Positions 1-7,780 of a stretch of DNA of 20,200 bases are shown here, in pieces. The position numbers and the translations under genes were made by a program. The notes beneath the pieces are model-generated. The model searched no databases and was not told the DNA's origin. It worked only from the letters and a program-made list of their open reading frames with translations. The first letter of the stretch is position 1; the number at the start of each line of letters is the position of its first letter. This DNA comes from a virus, in the IMG/VR virus record IMGVR_UViG_3300039412_000159, positions 1-20,200 of that record, one strand, 5' to 3'.

Positions 1-29
1 AAAGCATCGAGGCCTGTCGAAAAAGCATA

Positions 30-46
30 GGCAAAATTATTTTGCC
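30..46 (-). terminator. Candidate weak terminator hairpin downstream of the decoration-like gene
   Basis: Perfect 7-bp inverted repeat (GGCAAAA/TTTTGCC) with a 3-nt loop. On the minus strand it is followed, after five bases, by a run of five T. It lies 76 bases past the stop of the last complete gene. The stem is A/T-heavy and the T run is not adjacent, so termination would be weak. It could equally be an mRNA-stabilising hairpin. Bases 1-121 hold no gene that I can support. Confidence 0.3.
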
Positions 47-121
47 TGGTATATTAATTTTAAAAATGGGTACTAAATAGCAACACCTTACCTACCTTTA
101 TACCCGCAATGACAAAATTAA

Positions 122-1102
122 TTATACGGTTGTTAATGTTGCTCCATCATTTGACAATACGCGCCAGCAAAGGGCGTTTGCCACTTTAACCGCGATTAAA
201 ACAATCGTCTGGCCCGCAGCGGTAAGAGCAATTGTATTATTGCCGGTGGTATTGATTGCCGATGCTGCTGTGATTGTGCAATTACCGACCTTCGTCTTGA
301 AACTGATAGCCAGAATCGTTCCCGATTTGGAGGGGATGGCCAGTGTACGCGTTTCAGTACCTGCCGTTACAATAGGAACATTTCCGGATCGCGCTACAGG
401 AATTGCGCCTGATGCGCCGGGATCCGCAGTTTCAATCGGGACAGCCGGGTATATTTCCTGGAGCGCATCTTCCACATCAATCTGAGCGGTAAAGTTACCG
501 GCATCCGTGATCGCGATCGATGATGCCGAGTGAGCGTCGGCAACTTTGGCAATATGGACGGCAACATCGGCCTGTTGAATTGCGGGTTCGATATCGATAA
601 ATGCGTGAGTTGCATCGACATACTCGGCAATCACGCCGCAGAAAATCTTATTGGTAACATTGGCGGTTAAATCGACTGTTTCATCGTCAACCAGAAATAC
701 ATCCGCGCCGACATTGGCCTGTGTGATTGCATGACCCAGTGTGGCATAGACAAGGCCGCGCCGCCATAATAATCCATTCAAAGCGCCATTGGCTCCCAGC
801 GAATTATCAACATACAAACGGGATATTCCCTGAAAGATCAATCCTGCCGTATCCGCACCGGGAACTAAAAAGCCAGCCGAATTTACGCATGTCCATGCGC
901 CTGAATAGATTATTTTTCCTGTTGCGACCGGAGGGCCAATCTCCTTGCCTTCCTTGATTTGAGCTTTTATATCTGCCGATAATGAGCCGCGCTGGTTGAA
1001 TAATGGCCGACCGAAATCGCGTCGGCGGTTCGGATCTGTTAAATACGTAAGCAGCAGTATTATCATCGCCGCTATAATTAAACCGATTAAATGAGTGATC
1101 AT
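122..1102 (-). CDS. Decoration/head-fiber-like virion protein with N-terminal membrane segment
   Basis: 326 aa. The position directly after the protease/scaffold gene is where Mu-like phages carry head decoration proteins (DUF2190-type) and then the major head protein. The region around residues 55-175 has the glycine/valine/alanine-rich beta pattern of such proteins. The stretch around 180-220 (HIAKVADAHSASSIAITDAG, then DVEDALQEI) is a motif often seen in phage head-fiber or decoration proteins. The C-terminal third is a threonine/isoleucine-rich beta region. Residues 1-22 form a hydrophobic helix (LIGLIIAAMIILLLTYL), which is unusual for a capsid protein. The start is supported by AAAGGAGA six bases upstream. 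The role is inferred from position and composition; a tail-fiber-like or membrane-anchored structural protein is the alternative. Confidence 0.6.
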   Translation of the reverse strand: MITHLIGLIIAAMIILLLTYLTDPNRRRDFGRPLFNQRGSLSADIKAQIKEGKEIGPPVATGKIIYSGAWTCVNSAGFLVPGADTAGLIFQGISRLYVDNSLGANGALNGLLWRRGLVYATLGHAITQANVGADVFLVDDETVDLTANVTNKIFCGVIAEYVDATHAFIDIEPAIQQADVAVHIAKVADAHSASSIAITDAGNFTAQIDVEDALQEIYPAVPIETADPGASGAIPVARSGNVPIVTAGTETRTLAIPSKSGTILAISFKTKVGNCTITAASAINTTGNNTIALTAAGQTIVLIAVKVANALCWRVLSNDGATLTTV

Positions 1103-1131
1103 GTTTTTCTCCTTTTCTGCTTTTTATTTTA

Positions 1132-1166
1132 ATTGCCACATTGCTTGTGGCGTTCCTCGCAATGAT
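1132..1166. repeat. Dispersed palindromic element, degenerate copy (I/Z-decoration junction)
   Basis: Nested palindrome in the gap between the protease/scaffold stop and the next gene. Outer arms are ATTGC (1132-1136) and GCAAT (1159-1163). The inner stem is GCCACA/TGTGGC with a 5-nt loop. The ends match those of the copies at 13936-13977 and 15279-15315, but the inner stem differs. This architecture resembles REP/MITE-like repeats common in Gram-negative chromosomes. Confidence 0.55.
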
Positions 1167-1172
1167 AGTTAA

Positions 1173-1691
1173 TTATTTATCGAACTTCTTGAATGTTTCC
1201 AGATCGACACCCATCATTTTGTTGACGGCTGTCTGTGATTCATCCAACGCGCCTTCGGCAGGAGCTTCGCCGGTGATGACTCTACCCATCACAACAACCA
1301 CAGGCGCTTTGGCGACAAAGACTTTGAATCCTTCCAGATCGGACTCGGCATATTTATCGGCCCATTCCTTCTGCGCTGGTGTGATCTTTCCTTCCTTCAT
1401 GGCCAATGCCACAACTTCGGCGGCATCTTTGGCCGAAAGCGTTTTCTTTATATCCGCCAATTCCTGGGCAAGCGTACCGACCTGCGCATGGGATTGTTTC
1501 ATCGCCATGATTGTTCCGGTTACTTCGGCCTCAGTCGCCGTTTCCGCCAATTCCAGCGCGGTCAGCACGCTTTTATTGGCCACAATTTGCACAGTGTCTT
1601 TTAATTTGTTCACAAGAACCTGTACTGCATCGGCGATTTGTTCTTCAGTTGCATCCGCCGCCAGTTTCAACATAACCTTCAATTTATTCAT
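1173..1691 (-). CDS. Internal in-frame start: scaffold protein (Mu Z analogue)
   Basis: 172-aa in-frame product of the 3' part of the protease gene, starting at Met250 of the long form. Directly upstream on the minus strand is AAAAGGAGG (complement of 1700-1708), eight bases before the ATG. It is among the strongest ribosome binding sites in the window, yet it lies inside an open reading frame. In Mu, gpI and the scaffold gpZ are made from one frame by this kind of internal initiation, so I read this as the scaffold. The protein is rich in Ala, Lys and Glu and predicted mostly helical, with no cysteines. It would assemble inside the prohead and be removed by the protease. Confidence 0.8.
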   Translation of the reverse strand: MNKLKVMLKLAADATEEQIADAVQVLVNKLKDTVQIVANKSVLTALELAETATEAEVTGTIMAMKQSHAQVGTLAQELADIKKTLSAKDAAEVVALAMKEGKITPAQKEWADKYAESDLEGFKVFVAKAPVVVVMGRVITGEAPAEGALDESQTAVNKMMGVDLETFKKFDK

Positions 1692-2438
1692 GTGTGTTGC
1701 CTCCTTTTGGTATTTTCCGATTTTAAATTTTTCCTCCATCTTATCCAAGCGGGCTGTTATCTTCGCCCGTTCTTCCGTACTGTATTGTTCCTGATCCTTT
1801 GCTTTTCCCCAGTATGATGCGGCGGATCTGGTATGATCTGCATCCGGGCATGGATAGCGGTAATTAACCGGATCAAGAAATTCCTCATCCGGCACATTTG
1901 ACCATTGTCCTGGTTTGGTTATATTTCCGCCATCCTTGATGCCTATGCCGTATTTGCTGCTGCGTTCCTGTTGAGCACTATGCGCGGCATCCAGTCCCGC
2001 TTTATTCACAAGCGGCACCATGCCGTCGATATTCGGTTGATTGGTAAGAGCCACGTTGATGAGACGCACGATTTTGGAATCGAGTTTTCTTTGGGCGACT
2101 ACTGGCGATACGTATTTATATTCTTTGTTAATCAGATATTGCTTTGCTTTTTCCGTCCAGTTGACAACGGCCCATATGCCGTCTTTGCCTTTGTCGATCA
2201 GTTGGGTGATCCATCCGGCTGCGGGTGCTTCGGTTCCCTGCAAGGTCTGATGCTCATAATCAATCACCATTTGATTTTTATGCGCTTCGAAGTCCGCAAT
2301 GATCGCGGCGGCGCTTTCTTCATCACAGGTAAAAGGCCCTTTGGGCGTATTGACTTTAATGCCGTAAGGAATCACCTGAATTTCTTTCGGTACAATGCCA
2401 TTGAGATCTTTGCAGCTTAATACAAACAAATTATCCAT
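1173..2438 (-). CDS. Mu I-like head maturation protease, full-length protease-scaffold form
   Basis: 421 aa. Residues 1-146 match the Mu gpI protease family, which processes the prohead; the signature is the IDYEHQT segment at residues 59-65 (D60, H63), followed by the GWITQL and YKYVSPV segments typical of the family. Residues about 162-245 form a separate domain (GGNI...WSNVPDEEF...NYRYP) like a small phage-associated domain (DUF6582-like, from memory). Residues 250-421 are helical and charged, as expected of a scaffold. An internal start at residue 250 would make that part separately. The start is supported by GAGGAG upstream of the ATG at 2438. It follows the gp10/gpG-like gene by two bases. 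The family assignment is from motif recognition. Confidence 0.85.
   Translation of the reverse strand: MDNLFVLSCKDLNGIVPKEIQVIPYGIKVNTPKGPFTCDEESAAAIIADFEAHKNQMVIDYEHQTLQGTEAPAAGWITQLIDKGKDGIWAVVNWTEKAKQYLINKEYKYVSPVVAQRKLDSKIVRLINVALTNQPNIDGMVPLVNKAGLDAAHSAQQERSSKYGIGIKDGGNITKPGQWSNVPDEEFLDPVNYRYPCPDADHTRSAASYWGKAKDQEQYSTEERAKITARLDKMEEKFKIGKYQKEATHMNKLKVMLKLAADATEEQIADAVQVLVNKLKDTVQIVANKSVLTALELAETATEAEVTGTIMAMKQSHAQVGTLAQELADIKKTLSAKDAAEVVALAMKEGKITPAQKEWADKYAESDLEGFKVFVAKAPVVVVMGRVITGEAPAEGALDESQTAVNKMMGVDLETFKKFDK
1700..1708 (-). promoter_or_regulatory. Strong internal ribosome binding site for the scaffold product
   Basis: AAAAGGAGG on the minus strand with an 8-base spacer to the ATG at 1691. 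It lies within the protease coding frame and decides the second start. Confidence 0.8.
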
Positions 2439-2440
2439 GT

Positions 2441-2887
2441 TTAAACTCCTCTATGACTTAAATAATTTTGCATTCCATCCCGGTAAAGATCGTCTCCGTT
2501 GACGGAATCTTTAGCTTTGCGCACGAAAGGATTGCCTCTCATGCCTTTGGTGGATCTGACGGGATGCCGGGCTCCCGGCCAGAAAAGAGCCTTTTTTGTT
2601 GTGGGCACGATCTTTGTTTTGTGCGGCCCGTAAAGGCCGGTACCGTCATGAACCCATTCGGCATATGGTGCGGTGAATGCGAGCGTCCCGCGGCTTCCGT
2701 CATCATTCACATTGCTTGTGCGCGTGCGCGCCAGATTGCTCGTGCGCTTCGGCGCATCCTTGACGGCGACGGCTTCAACTGTAGTGAGCCAATTGGTCAT
2801 GCCAGCCTTTCGCGCCGGTTTCATATCGCCTTGAAGGCTTTTAAATAATTGGTTGGGATCCTGATTTAATGTCATCGATATTTCCAT
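2441..2887 (-). CDS. HK97 gp10-like / Mu G-like virion morphogenesis protein
   Basis: 148 aa. The pattern of an N-terminal helical part, then VKDAPKRTSNLARTR, then TAPYAEWVHDGTG, and near the end GNPFVRKA is the classic layout of gp10/gpG-type head-tail completion proteins: a 'P-x-R-T-G-x-L' region, then 'YA-x-x-x-E/H-x-G-T', then 'P-x-x-P-F'. These proteins join heads to tails or act in virion morphogenesis. It starts four bases after the portal-F stop, with AAGGGA in the end of that gene as ribosome binding site, and ends two bases before the protease gene, so the three are translated as a unit. An internal ATG at residue 5 could also be used. Confidence 0.75.
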   Translation of the reverse strand: MEISMTLNQDPNQLFKSLQGDMKPARKAGMTNWLTTVEAVAVKDAPKRTSNLARTRTSNVNDDGSRGTLAFTAPYAEWVHDGTGLYGPHKTKIVPTTKKALFWPGARHPVRSTKGMRGNPFVRKAKDSVNGDDLYRDGMQNYLSHRGV

Positions 2888-2891
2888 GCGT

Positions 2892-5018
2892 TTATCCCTT
2901 CACAACCCGCTTGATTACGATGCCGTGGCAATGCGGATGATATGGCGGCAATAATCCGCGTCCCGCGATCGCGCCGACATTGGCGACGGTCGGCACGATT
3001 GTTTTCATATCCGCCGCATATTGATCCGGTGTCATAGCGGCCTGTTTGGTCATGGTATTGTAGGCATTAGCCACGCTGATAACTTTGCCATTCATGGCCG
3101 CGCAGAAATCGCATTCCGATGTAGGCTCATAAACTTCCAGTTCGGTTATCCCGGCTTCATGGAGCTGCGCCGTTGCCGCCCAGTTCTGTGTGCGTGTTAC
3201 TGATGTATCGATGATGCGGCTGACCTGGTAATCTTCGAGATCTGATAATTTCTGGCCGAAGAGATCCCGGAATGCCTGATAATTTCCCGGCAACGCTCTT
3301 CCGAATAATCCGGCACCCTCTTCAAGATAACGCTCGGATAAAAAGGCTTTAACCGAAGCGATCGCATCATCATTCTGGATCCACTTCGAAACATAAAAAT
3401 TATCCACTTTGGAAAGGAAGTTCATGGCGCGCAGATCCGCGCCTCCGAATTCCGCTACTGCCGCAGGATTAGGATTGCGGTATGCCTTATAGATTTCTGA
3501 AACGGCATTCTTGATGACGTTTCGATCGGTGACACTTAATGCCACGCCGAGAATGCTCTGTACGGCTGCGGTAAATTCCGCCTGCGTGGGAGGCGTTTTC
3601 TGTTTTTTTAAATAGGCTTCGATTTCATCGAGCGCGCCGAAGCGTGCATTTTGCAGGGAAGGTTTAAGCGCCGCCATGTAGGAGGCAACCCAGTCGGGAG
3701 CATCACCCGCGTTATTGGCCATGATGATCAGTTCTTTATTGGCACTCAAGTCAAAAGTCCCGGAATTGGATTGCGCCGGTTGCAGCGTCTTTTCATTTTT
3801 AACAGGTGTCGGGATTCCGAAGCGGTCATGAATATGAGAAATCGGAATATCGGTAAAATTGGCGTCTTTAACCAGAACGCCGTAGACGCGGGCGATCTTT
3901 TCGAGATCTTCGCCTTCTTCAAAATGCAGTTTTAATGTCGGAATGCCTTTGTCCGGGCCGTAGTTGAAGATTACCCAGGGTTTGAGCAGTTGAAATTTAA
4001 GTGTCTTCATGGCGCTTTTGGAATCGGATTCCAAAAGATCATGACGGACGTTTTCGGAAGCGTTTTCACCGCCCAGTTTCCCCGGTGTGCTTTCCGAGGA
4101 TCCTGTATGGCCTAAAACGCTCTTGCTCATTCCCTTTTCGCAATACTCGGCAAAATCCATAAATGTTTTTGTGTCGCCGCGCAGTTTTGATTCGACAAGT
4201 TCAATAATCATATTATCCGAGATTACGGCTGCGGCATCGACGCCCAGGTTGAAAACTGCTCTTTTGAGTGTTTCCTTCTCTTCATTGCTTGAGCCGGGTT
4301 TGTATTTGCCGACGCGCATGGGCACGGAAAACAGTTCATTGAAGATGAGCCAGTCCTTGATATCGTAATTTTTAAACAGATACATATAACTGCACGGCCT
4401 TAAGAGTCCGCCGCGCGCGGTCGCGCCTGAACGTGCGCGATATTTATGAAATATAAATTTATTGGGAATTAGTTCTTCTCCCCAGACCGGATTGTCGATG
4501 GTGAGTAGGCGCGGATATTCTAAAAGAATGGTAGGCGTATTGAAAGTAAAACGCCGCTGATGAATCCACTTGATCTCATTCGACCAGATCTGGCCTTCCG
4601 ACATATCCCACATGATTTCCTGAACTGCGAAACCTTTCCCGATCGCATCGACCATATCCAGAATGGCCTCTTCGAAGTTTTCTATGTAATCGATCATCTC
4701 GGCTGCGGCTGTGGCTATTTTTTTGTCCTCATCGGAATCGGATGCCGGTAGAACCTCCCAGTCTAAACCGCATACGGCAAGTTTCCGCGTTTGCATGACG
4801 CTGCCCAGATGCAGATCCTTTTCTTCCATCTCTTCGAAAAGTTCTGCCTGGCGCATCATATTGCCCTGATCGGCCTCTTTGAAGATGGTTGCAAGGCGCT
4901 GCGGGGTCAATCCCTGGGAAGGATAATCCGAGTACCGATCTCGGATGGTCTGAACGGCCACTTCTTCCAAAATCGGCTTATTGGATTTGATTTCCCGATT
5001 ATACTCGTCGACCAGCAT
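2892..5018 (-). CDS. Fused portal (Mu gp29/DUF935) and head morphogenesis (Mu F/SPP1 gp7) protein
   Basis: 708 aa, against about 500 for a separate Mu portal. Residues 1-410 carry the portal family features: LTPQRLATIFKEAD near 37-50, the conserved Q-x-R-x-x-A-V-x-x-L-x-W-E-V element at 76-89, and FNELFSVPMRVGKY at 226-239. Residues about 430-708 match the F/SPP1 gp7 minor head family: ISRIIDTSVTR-like and QNWAATAQ elements at 600-617, then the paired CDFC (636-639) and HPHCH (694-698) metal-binding-like motif that ends this family. No stop or frame change separates the halves, and residues 408-440 form a polar linker. It would form the twelve-fold DNA gate and carry the internal minor head protein on the same chain. 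It starts between the terminase block and the gp10-like gene; AGGGTAAAA precedes the ATG. Confidence 0.85.
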   Translation of the reverse strand: MLVDEYNREIKSNKPILEEVAVQTIRDRYSDYPSQGLTPQRLATIFKEADQGNMMRQAELFEEMEEKDLHLGSVMQTRKLAVCGLDWEVLPASDSDEDKKIATAAAEMIDYIENFEEAILDMVDAIGKGFAVQEIMWDMSEGQIWSNEIKWIHQRRFTFNTPTILLEYPRLLTIDNPVWGEELIPNKFIFHKYRARSGATARGGLLRPCSYMYLFKNYDIKDWLIFNELFSVPMRVGKYKPGSSNEEKETLKRAVFNLGVDAAAVISDNMIIELVESKLRGDTKTFMDFAEYCEKGMSKSVLGHTGSSESTPGKLGGENASENVRHDLLESDSKSAMKTLKFQLLKPWVIFNYGPDKGIPTLKLHFEEGEDLEKIARVYGVLVKDANFTDIPISHIHDRFGIPTPVKNEKTLQPAQSNSGTFDLSANKELIIMANNAGDAPDWVASYMAALKPSLQNARFGALDEIEAYLKKQKTPPTQAEFTAAVQSILGVALSVTDRNVIKNAVSEIYKAYRNPNPAAVAEFGGADLRAMNFLSKVDNFYVSKWIQNDDAIASVKAFLSERYLEEGAGLFGRALPGNYQAFRDLFGQKLSDLEDYQVSRIIDTSVTRTQNWAATAQLHEAGITELEVYEPTSECDFCAAMNGKVISVANAYNTMTKQAAMTPDQYAADMKTIVPTVANVGAIAGRGLLPPYHPHCHGIVIKRVVKG

Positions 5019-5020
5019 GA

Positions 5021-5158
5021 TTATTTTACCCTTATTCCGCCCAAAATTATGTTTATAAACAGTGTCAAGAAAACTCCCGCCCCAATGGTGCCAAAAACCG
5101 GCTGAATCGTTTGTGGGGCATTAAAAACATCCCTTTTTGAAAAAAGCTCGTCCCTCAT
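5021..5158 (-). CDS. Possible small membrane protein overlapping the terminase 3' end
   Basis: Uncertain 45-aa ORF in another frame that overlaps the last codons of the large terminase and ends two bases before the portal start. It fills the only gap in the packaging block. The C-terminal half contains one hydrophobic segment (VFGTIGAGVFLTLFINIILG) followed by a basic tail. The start codon is unclear: ATG at 5158 has no good ribosome binding site, and ATG at 5173 is preceded only by a weak GGAA. It may be translated by coupling to the terminase. I do not recognise a family. Confidence 0.35.
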   Translation of the reverse strand: MRDELFSKRDVFNAPQTIQPVFGTIGAGVFLTLFINIILGGIRVK

Positions 5159-6722
5159 TTTTATGTTCGTCATCGGTTCCATCATCAGTCCCGTTTCCCG
5201 ATGCCATTCTTGGACTGACTGTTTCATATTCACCCATGCCGCCGCCCCATTCCTGCCGGGTGGCAAACCAGGCCATCGCACCGGCTATGCCGGAATCGCC
5301 GTGTCGCTTTTTATTGTCCTTGCCTTTCTGCCGGATCTCCGGAAGTTTGGCGACGCCCTTGATGACTTTAAATGCCCGGTGATCTTCGATAACGTCGGCG
5401 TCTCGCGCCAGCATAATTGTTTCATCCTCAAATGCGGCTTTATAGGCTGGCATGTTTTCGCGGTACCATTGCTCGGTGAGCATCACCTGGGCGATTCTAT
5501 CGGCGCCGTATTTCTGCATGGCGCGTTCGGCGAGATACTGGCCGTTGCCTCTGGCATCCAATGCACCATAACGGAAACGCGGCAGGCGGTCGCAGATGTA
5601 ATAGAAGATCTGCTCCTGCTGCTGGAATGGAATGTTGCGTAATTCAAGAATGAAGAGCGCCTTCCAGTTGGCGCTTTGCTGTTCAAGTAGTGGCGTGAGG
5701 ATGGATAAATCGCCGGTGCGTGCAAAATCCTCGCCGATGACGGAATTTTGTTTCGGATCCAGACTGATGAAATAAGGTTTGAGGATCTCCTCGCACCAGT
5801 CATTGACTTCGGCCTGTCTGATATGATCGGGCAATTCGGCAAATGATGACGACTTCTCGTAACGGATTACCGGGATATCGGCACTGAGGCATTTCTCGAT
5901 GACGGCGCGGGTGAGGAAAACGCCGGTGCCCTGGCTGGGTATGCAGAATAGTTCTTCGTCGGCATCTTCGCCGTAGGAATCGATGATGGCCTGTCGCCAT
6001 GTTTCTTCCGCTTCGGGAGACCATTCACGCTTCAGAACCTTACATATGCGTTTATAGAGGTTGTCTTGCAGGGCTTCGTCGAATGTGACGCGGTGCAGAC
6101 TGTAAGGTTTCTTGCCTGCTCGAATATCCTGAATAACGGAGTTGAATTCGTTGCTGTCGCCGAAGTGTGTGGAGATAACGCGAACCTGACCACCCCACAT
6201 AAGCAATGCCATCGCCGCTTTTAACAGGCCCGGCAGATCGTCATGGAAGGCCGCTTCGTCTATTACAACTCGACCCTGCTTGCCGCGCAGATTTGTCGGG
6301 CGGCTGGATAACGCGGTAATGCGCCAACCGGATTCAAAGGTAATTTTATAAGCGAGTATTTTTTGTTCTTTGACGATGCCGTTTTCGTCTTCATCCGGTT
6401 CTTCGTATTCTTCAATTGCTGATGCGGCCATATTATAGGCACGCGCCCAGTTGGCGCAGTCGTTGATAAATTCAAGCGCCATATCTTTTGTGTATCCGAT
6501 ATACCAGACATTGCGCTTTTCGCCATCGCCTTTAACAGATGCATAAAGGGTATCATCTGCCGCTTCTGCCCAGGAGATACCGACACGCCGGGATTTTTCT
6601 ATGAATTTGACGTCGGCCTGATCCGCGACCCAATCCTGCTGATAGGGCAGAAGGATGCCGGTTGCGCCGCGCGCATTATCAAAATCATTATGAATCTGGT
6701 CTGGTTGAATCGCGTCTACCAT
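5121..6722 (-). CDS. Large terminase subunit (Mu gp28-like)
   Basis: 533 aa, the usual size. This is the ATP-driven DNA packaging motor with a nuclease domain. Visible motifs are an adenine-motif region (LLPYQQDW, 24-31), a Walker A variant (KSRRVGIS, 43-50), a Walker B (RVVIDEA, 151-157), and a C-terminal RNase H-like nuclease with acidic residues at D332 (GEDFARTGD), D389 (ALDARGNG) and D476 (HGDSGIAGAMAWF). The family in Mu performs headful packaging from integrated copies. It follows the DUF1804-type small subunit by three bases and precedes the portal. The ribosome binding site AGGGG is about ten bases before the ATG. All expected catalytic motifs are present. Confidence 0.93.
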   Translation of the reverse strand: MVDAIQPDQIHNDFDNARGATGILLPYQQDWVADQADVKFIEKSRRVGISWAEAADDTLYASVKGDGEKRNVWYIGYTKDMALEFINDCANWARAYNMAASAIEEYEEPDEDENGIVKEQKILAYKITFESGWRITALSSRPTNLRGKQGRVVIDEAAFHDDLPGLLKAAMALLMWGGQVRVISTHFGDSNEFNSVIQDIRAGKKPYSLHRVTFDEALQDNLYKRICKVLKREWSPEAEETWRQAIIDSYGEDADEELFCIPSQGTGVFLTRAVIEKCLSADIPVIRYEKSSSFAELPDHIRQAEVNDWCEEILKPYFISLDPKQNSVIGEDFARTGDLSILTPLLEQQSANWKALFILELRNIPFQQQEQIFYYICDRLPRFRYGALDARGNGQYLAERAMQKYGADRIAQVMLTEQWYRENMPAYKAAFEDETIMLARDADVIEDHRAFKVIKGVAKLPEIRQKGKDNKKRHGDSGIAGAMAWFATRQEWGGGMGEYETVSPRMASGNGTDDGTDDEHKNEGRAFFKKGCF

Positions 6723-6725
6723 TAA

Positions 6726-7181
6726 TTATAAAACCCCTAGTATCTTGCGCCGTATTTCTTTGGCGGTCTCTTCCGACATTCCACTGCGCTTGACTTCTTT
6801 AGCGACTTCATCCGCCGCCGCGTTGACTCTGTTTCTGAACAGGCCATTGCTTTCTGCCTGCTTGAATTTAACAACCAAGGAACCCAGTTTGGTGAGGCTA
6901 TCCATTAAAGAGCTGTCGATCGCGCCGGGTTGGCGTTCTTCGGCATGAGTCAGTTCGCGTTCCAGGAGCGCTTCCATGCGCAGACCGAAGTTTGCTTTGC
7001 GGGCGCGCGCCTTATCCCATTCATCAAGATCTTCATTCGGTTTTTTGGTCTGGCCCTTCCATATGGATAAGGTCTGGCGCGAGACGTCATATTCAGCCTC
7101 AATGGCAAGCAGCGATTTGCCATCAATATAAGCTTGACGGCAAACGGGTTCTAATTGTGCGCGCGCTCCCTTTTCGGCCAT
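6726..7181 (-). CDS. DUF1804-type protein, probable small terminase subunit (Mu gp27-like)
   Basis: 151 aa. The N-terminus contains an HTH-like segment (LLAIEAEYDVSRQTLSIWKG, residues 19-38), followed by the basic stretch KARARKANFG and a helical C-terminal half with DSLTKLGSLVVKFKQAE. This arrangement is characteristic of the DUF1804 family that lies just upstream of the large terminase in Mu-like phages. It is thought to recognise phage DNA and load the motor. It starts directly after the 81-aa coiled-coil gene; GAGGAAC precedes the ATG, somewhat far away. Confidence 0.85.
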   Translation of the reverse strand: MAEKGARAQLEPVCRQAYIDGKSLLAIEAEYDVSRQTLSIWKGQTKKPNEDLDEWDKARARKANFGLRMEALLERELTHAEERQPGAIDSSLMDSLTKLGSLVVKFKQAESNGLFRNRVNAAADEVAKEVKRSGMSEETAKEIRRKILGVL

Positions 7182-7427
7182 TTATTTAAGTTCCTCTTCC
7201 AGTCTTTTAATTTCTGTGAGAGTGACCGTCAGATCAGACCACTTGGATTTCAGTTCATCAAACTGGCCGTCTACCTCGGACACCGGCAGATCCTCCGGAC
7301 GCTTCAGAGAACAATCAAGATTGATGCAAATGGTTCTGGCCAGATTTTCAATTTCAATCCGGAGCCGTTTTGCCTTGAATTCAAAATTAGTTTTCTGCTG
7401 GCGGCGAAGTTCATTTTGTAAACTCAT
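7182..7427 (-). CDS. Small coiled-coil protein upstream of the terminase
   Basis: 81 aa, charged, predicted almost entirely helical with heptad-like spacing at both ends (residues 1-35 and 58-81). It has two cysteines at 34 and 39 and no membrane segment. AAGGAG lies six bases before the ATG. The stop abuts the start of the DUF1804 gene, and the start overlaps the end of the preceding membrane-protein gene, so it belongs to the same translation unit. Mu-like phages often carry a small helical protein here, but I do not recognise a function. Confidence 0.75.
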   Translation of the reverse strand: MSLQNELRRQQKTNFEFKAKRLRIEIENLARTICINLDCSLKRPEDLPVSEVDGQFDELKSKWSDLTVTLTEIKRLEEELK

Positions 7428-7756
7428 TCCATACTCCTTAATTGAGCTGCCAGAATTTCACGGCATGACATTCGGTTTCTTAAATAAGTGGTTAATTCGG
7501 TTGTTGCCGCTGTTGACAAACGTATTGTATCGGCCTGTTCCGCTGACATTTTTTCATAGTGTTCTACGAGTTTGACATTATTTTTATACATTTCGATTAC
7601 TGCTGAATGACGTTTTTCTATTGACCGGGATATGAGGCCCATTATAATCCACGGGCCAAACACAATGGCGACAATGATTGTGCCGATGGGCCATGTCCCT
7701 ATTTGATTTATGATGGATGCTATTGCTGAAATTGCCTGTATTTGATCAGGTGTCAT
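7424..7756 (-). CDS. Membrane-anchored coiled-coil protein of the lysis/packaging junction
   Basis: 110 aa. One strong hydrophobic segment lies at about residues 20-43 (TWPIGTIIVAIVFGPWIIMG). A long charged helix follows (RSIEKRHSAVIEMYKNNVKL onward) and ends with a Cys at 98. This layout, TM anchor plus soluble coiled coil, is that of an inner-membrane spanin or holin accessory. Similar proteins with 'EMYK(N/D)NV' helices occur beside TraR-type and terminase genes in Mu-like prophages. The ribosome binding site GGAGGGAG lies five bases upstream. It overlaps the next gene by four bases. An Rz-like role is inferred only from topology. Confidence 0.75.
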   Translation of the reverse strand: MTPDQIQAISAIASIINQIGTWPIGTIIVAIVFGPWIIMGLISRSIEKRHSAVIEMYKNNVKLVEHYEKMSAEQADTIRLSTAATTELTTYLRNRMSCREILAAQLRSME

Positions 7757-7780
7757 TTGCTCCCTCCGGGCATATTCTTT

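Noticed and set aside
1-121. Phage end or attachment site
   Set aside because: Head genes are still incomplete here, so the phage should continue leftward; no terminal TG/CA-type repeats are seen.
1141-1794. Long plus-strand ORF (217 codons)
   Set aside because: Lies opposite the protease/scaffold gene, lacks a ribosome binding site, and its Ser/Thr/Ala-rich composition is what antisense reading of an Ala/Lys/Glu-rich gene gives.
5163-5642. Plus-strand ORF of 159 codons
   Set aside because: Opposite the large terminase; composition and lack of a start signal mark it as antisense.
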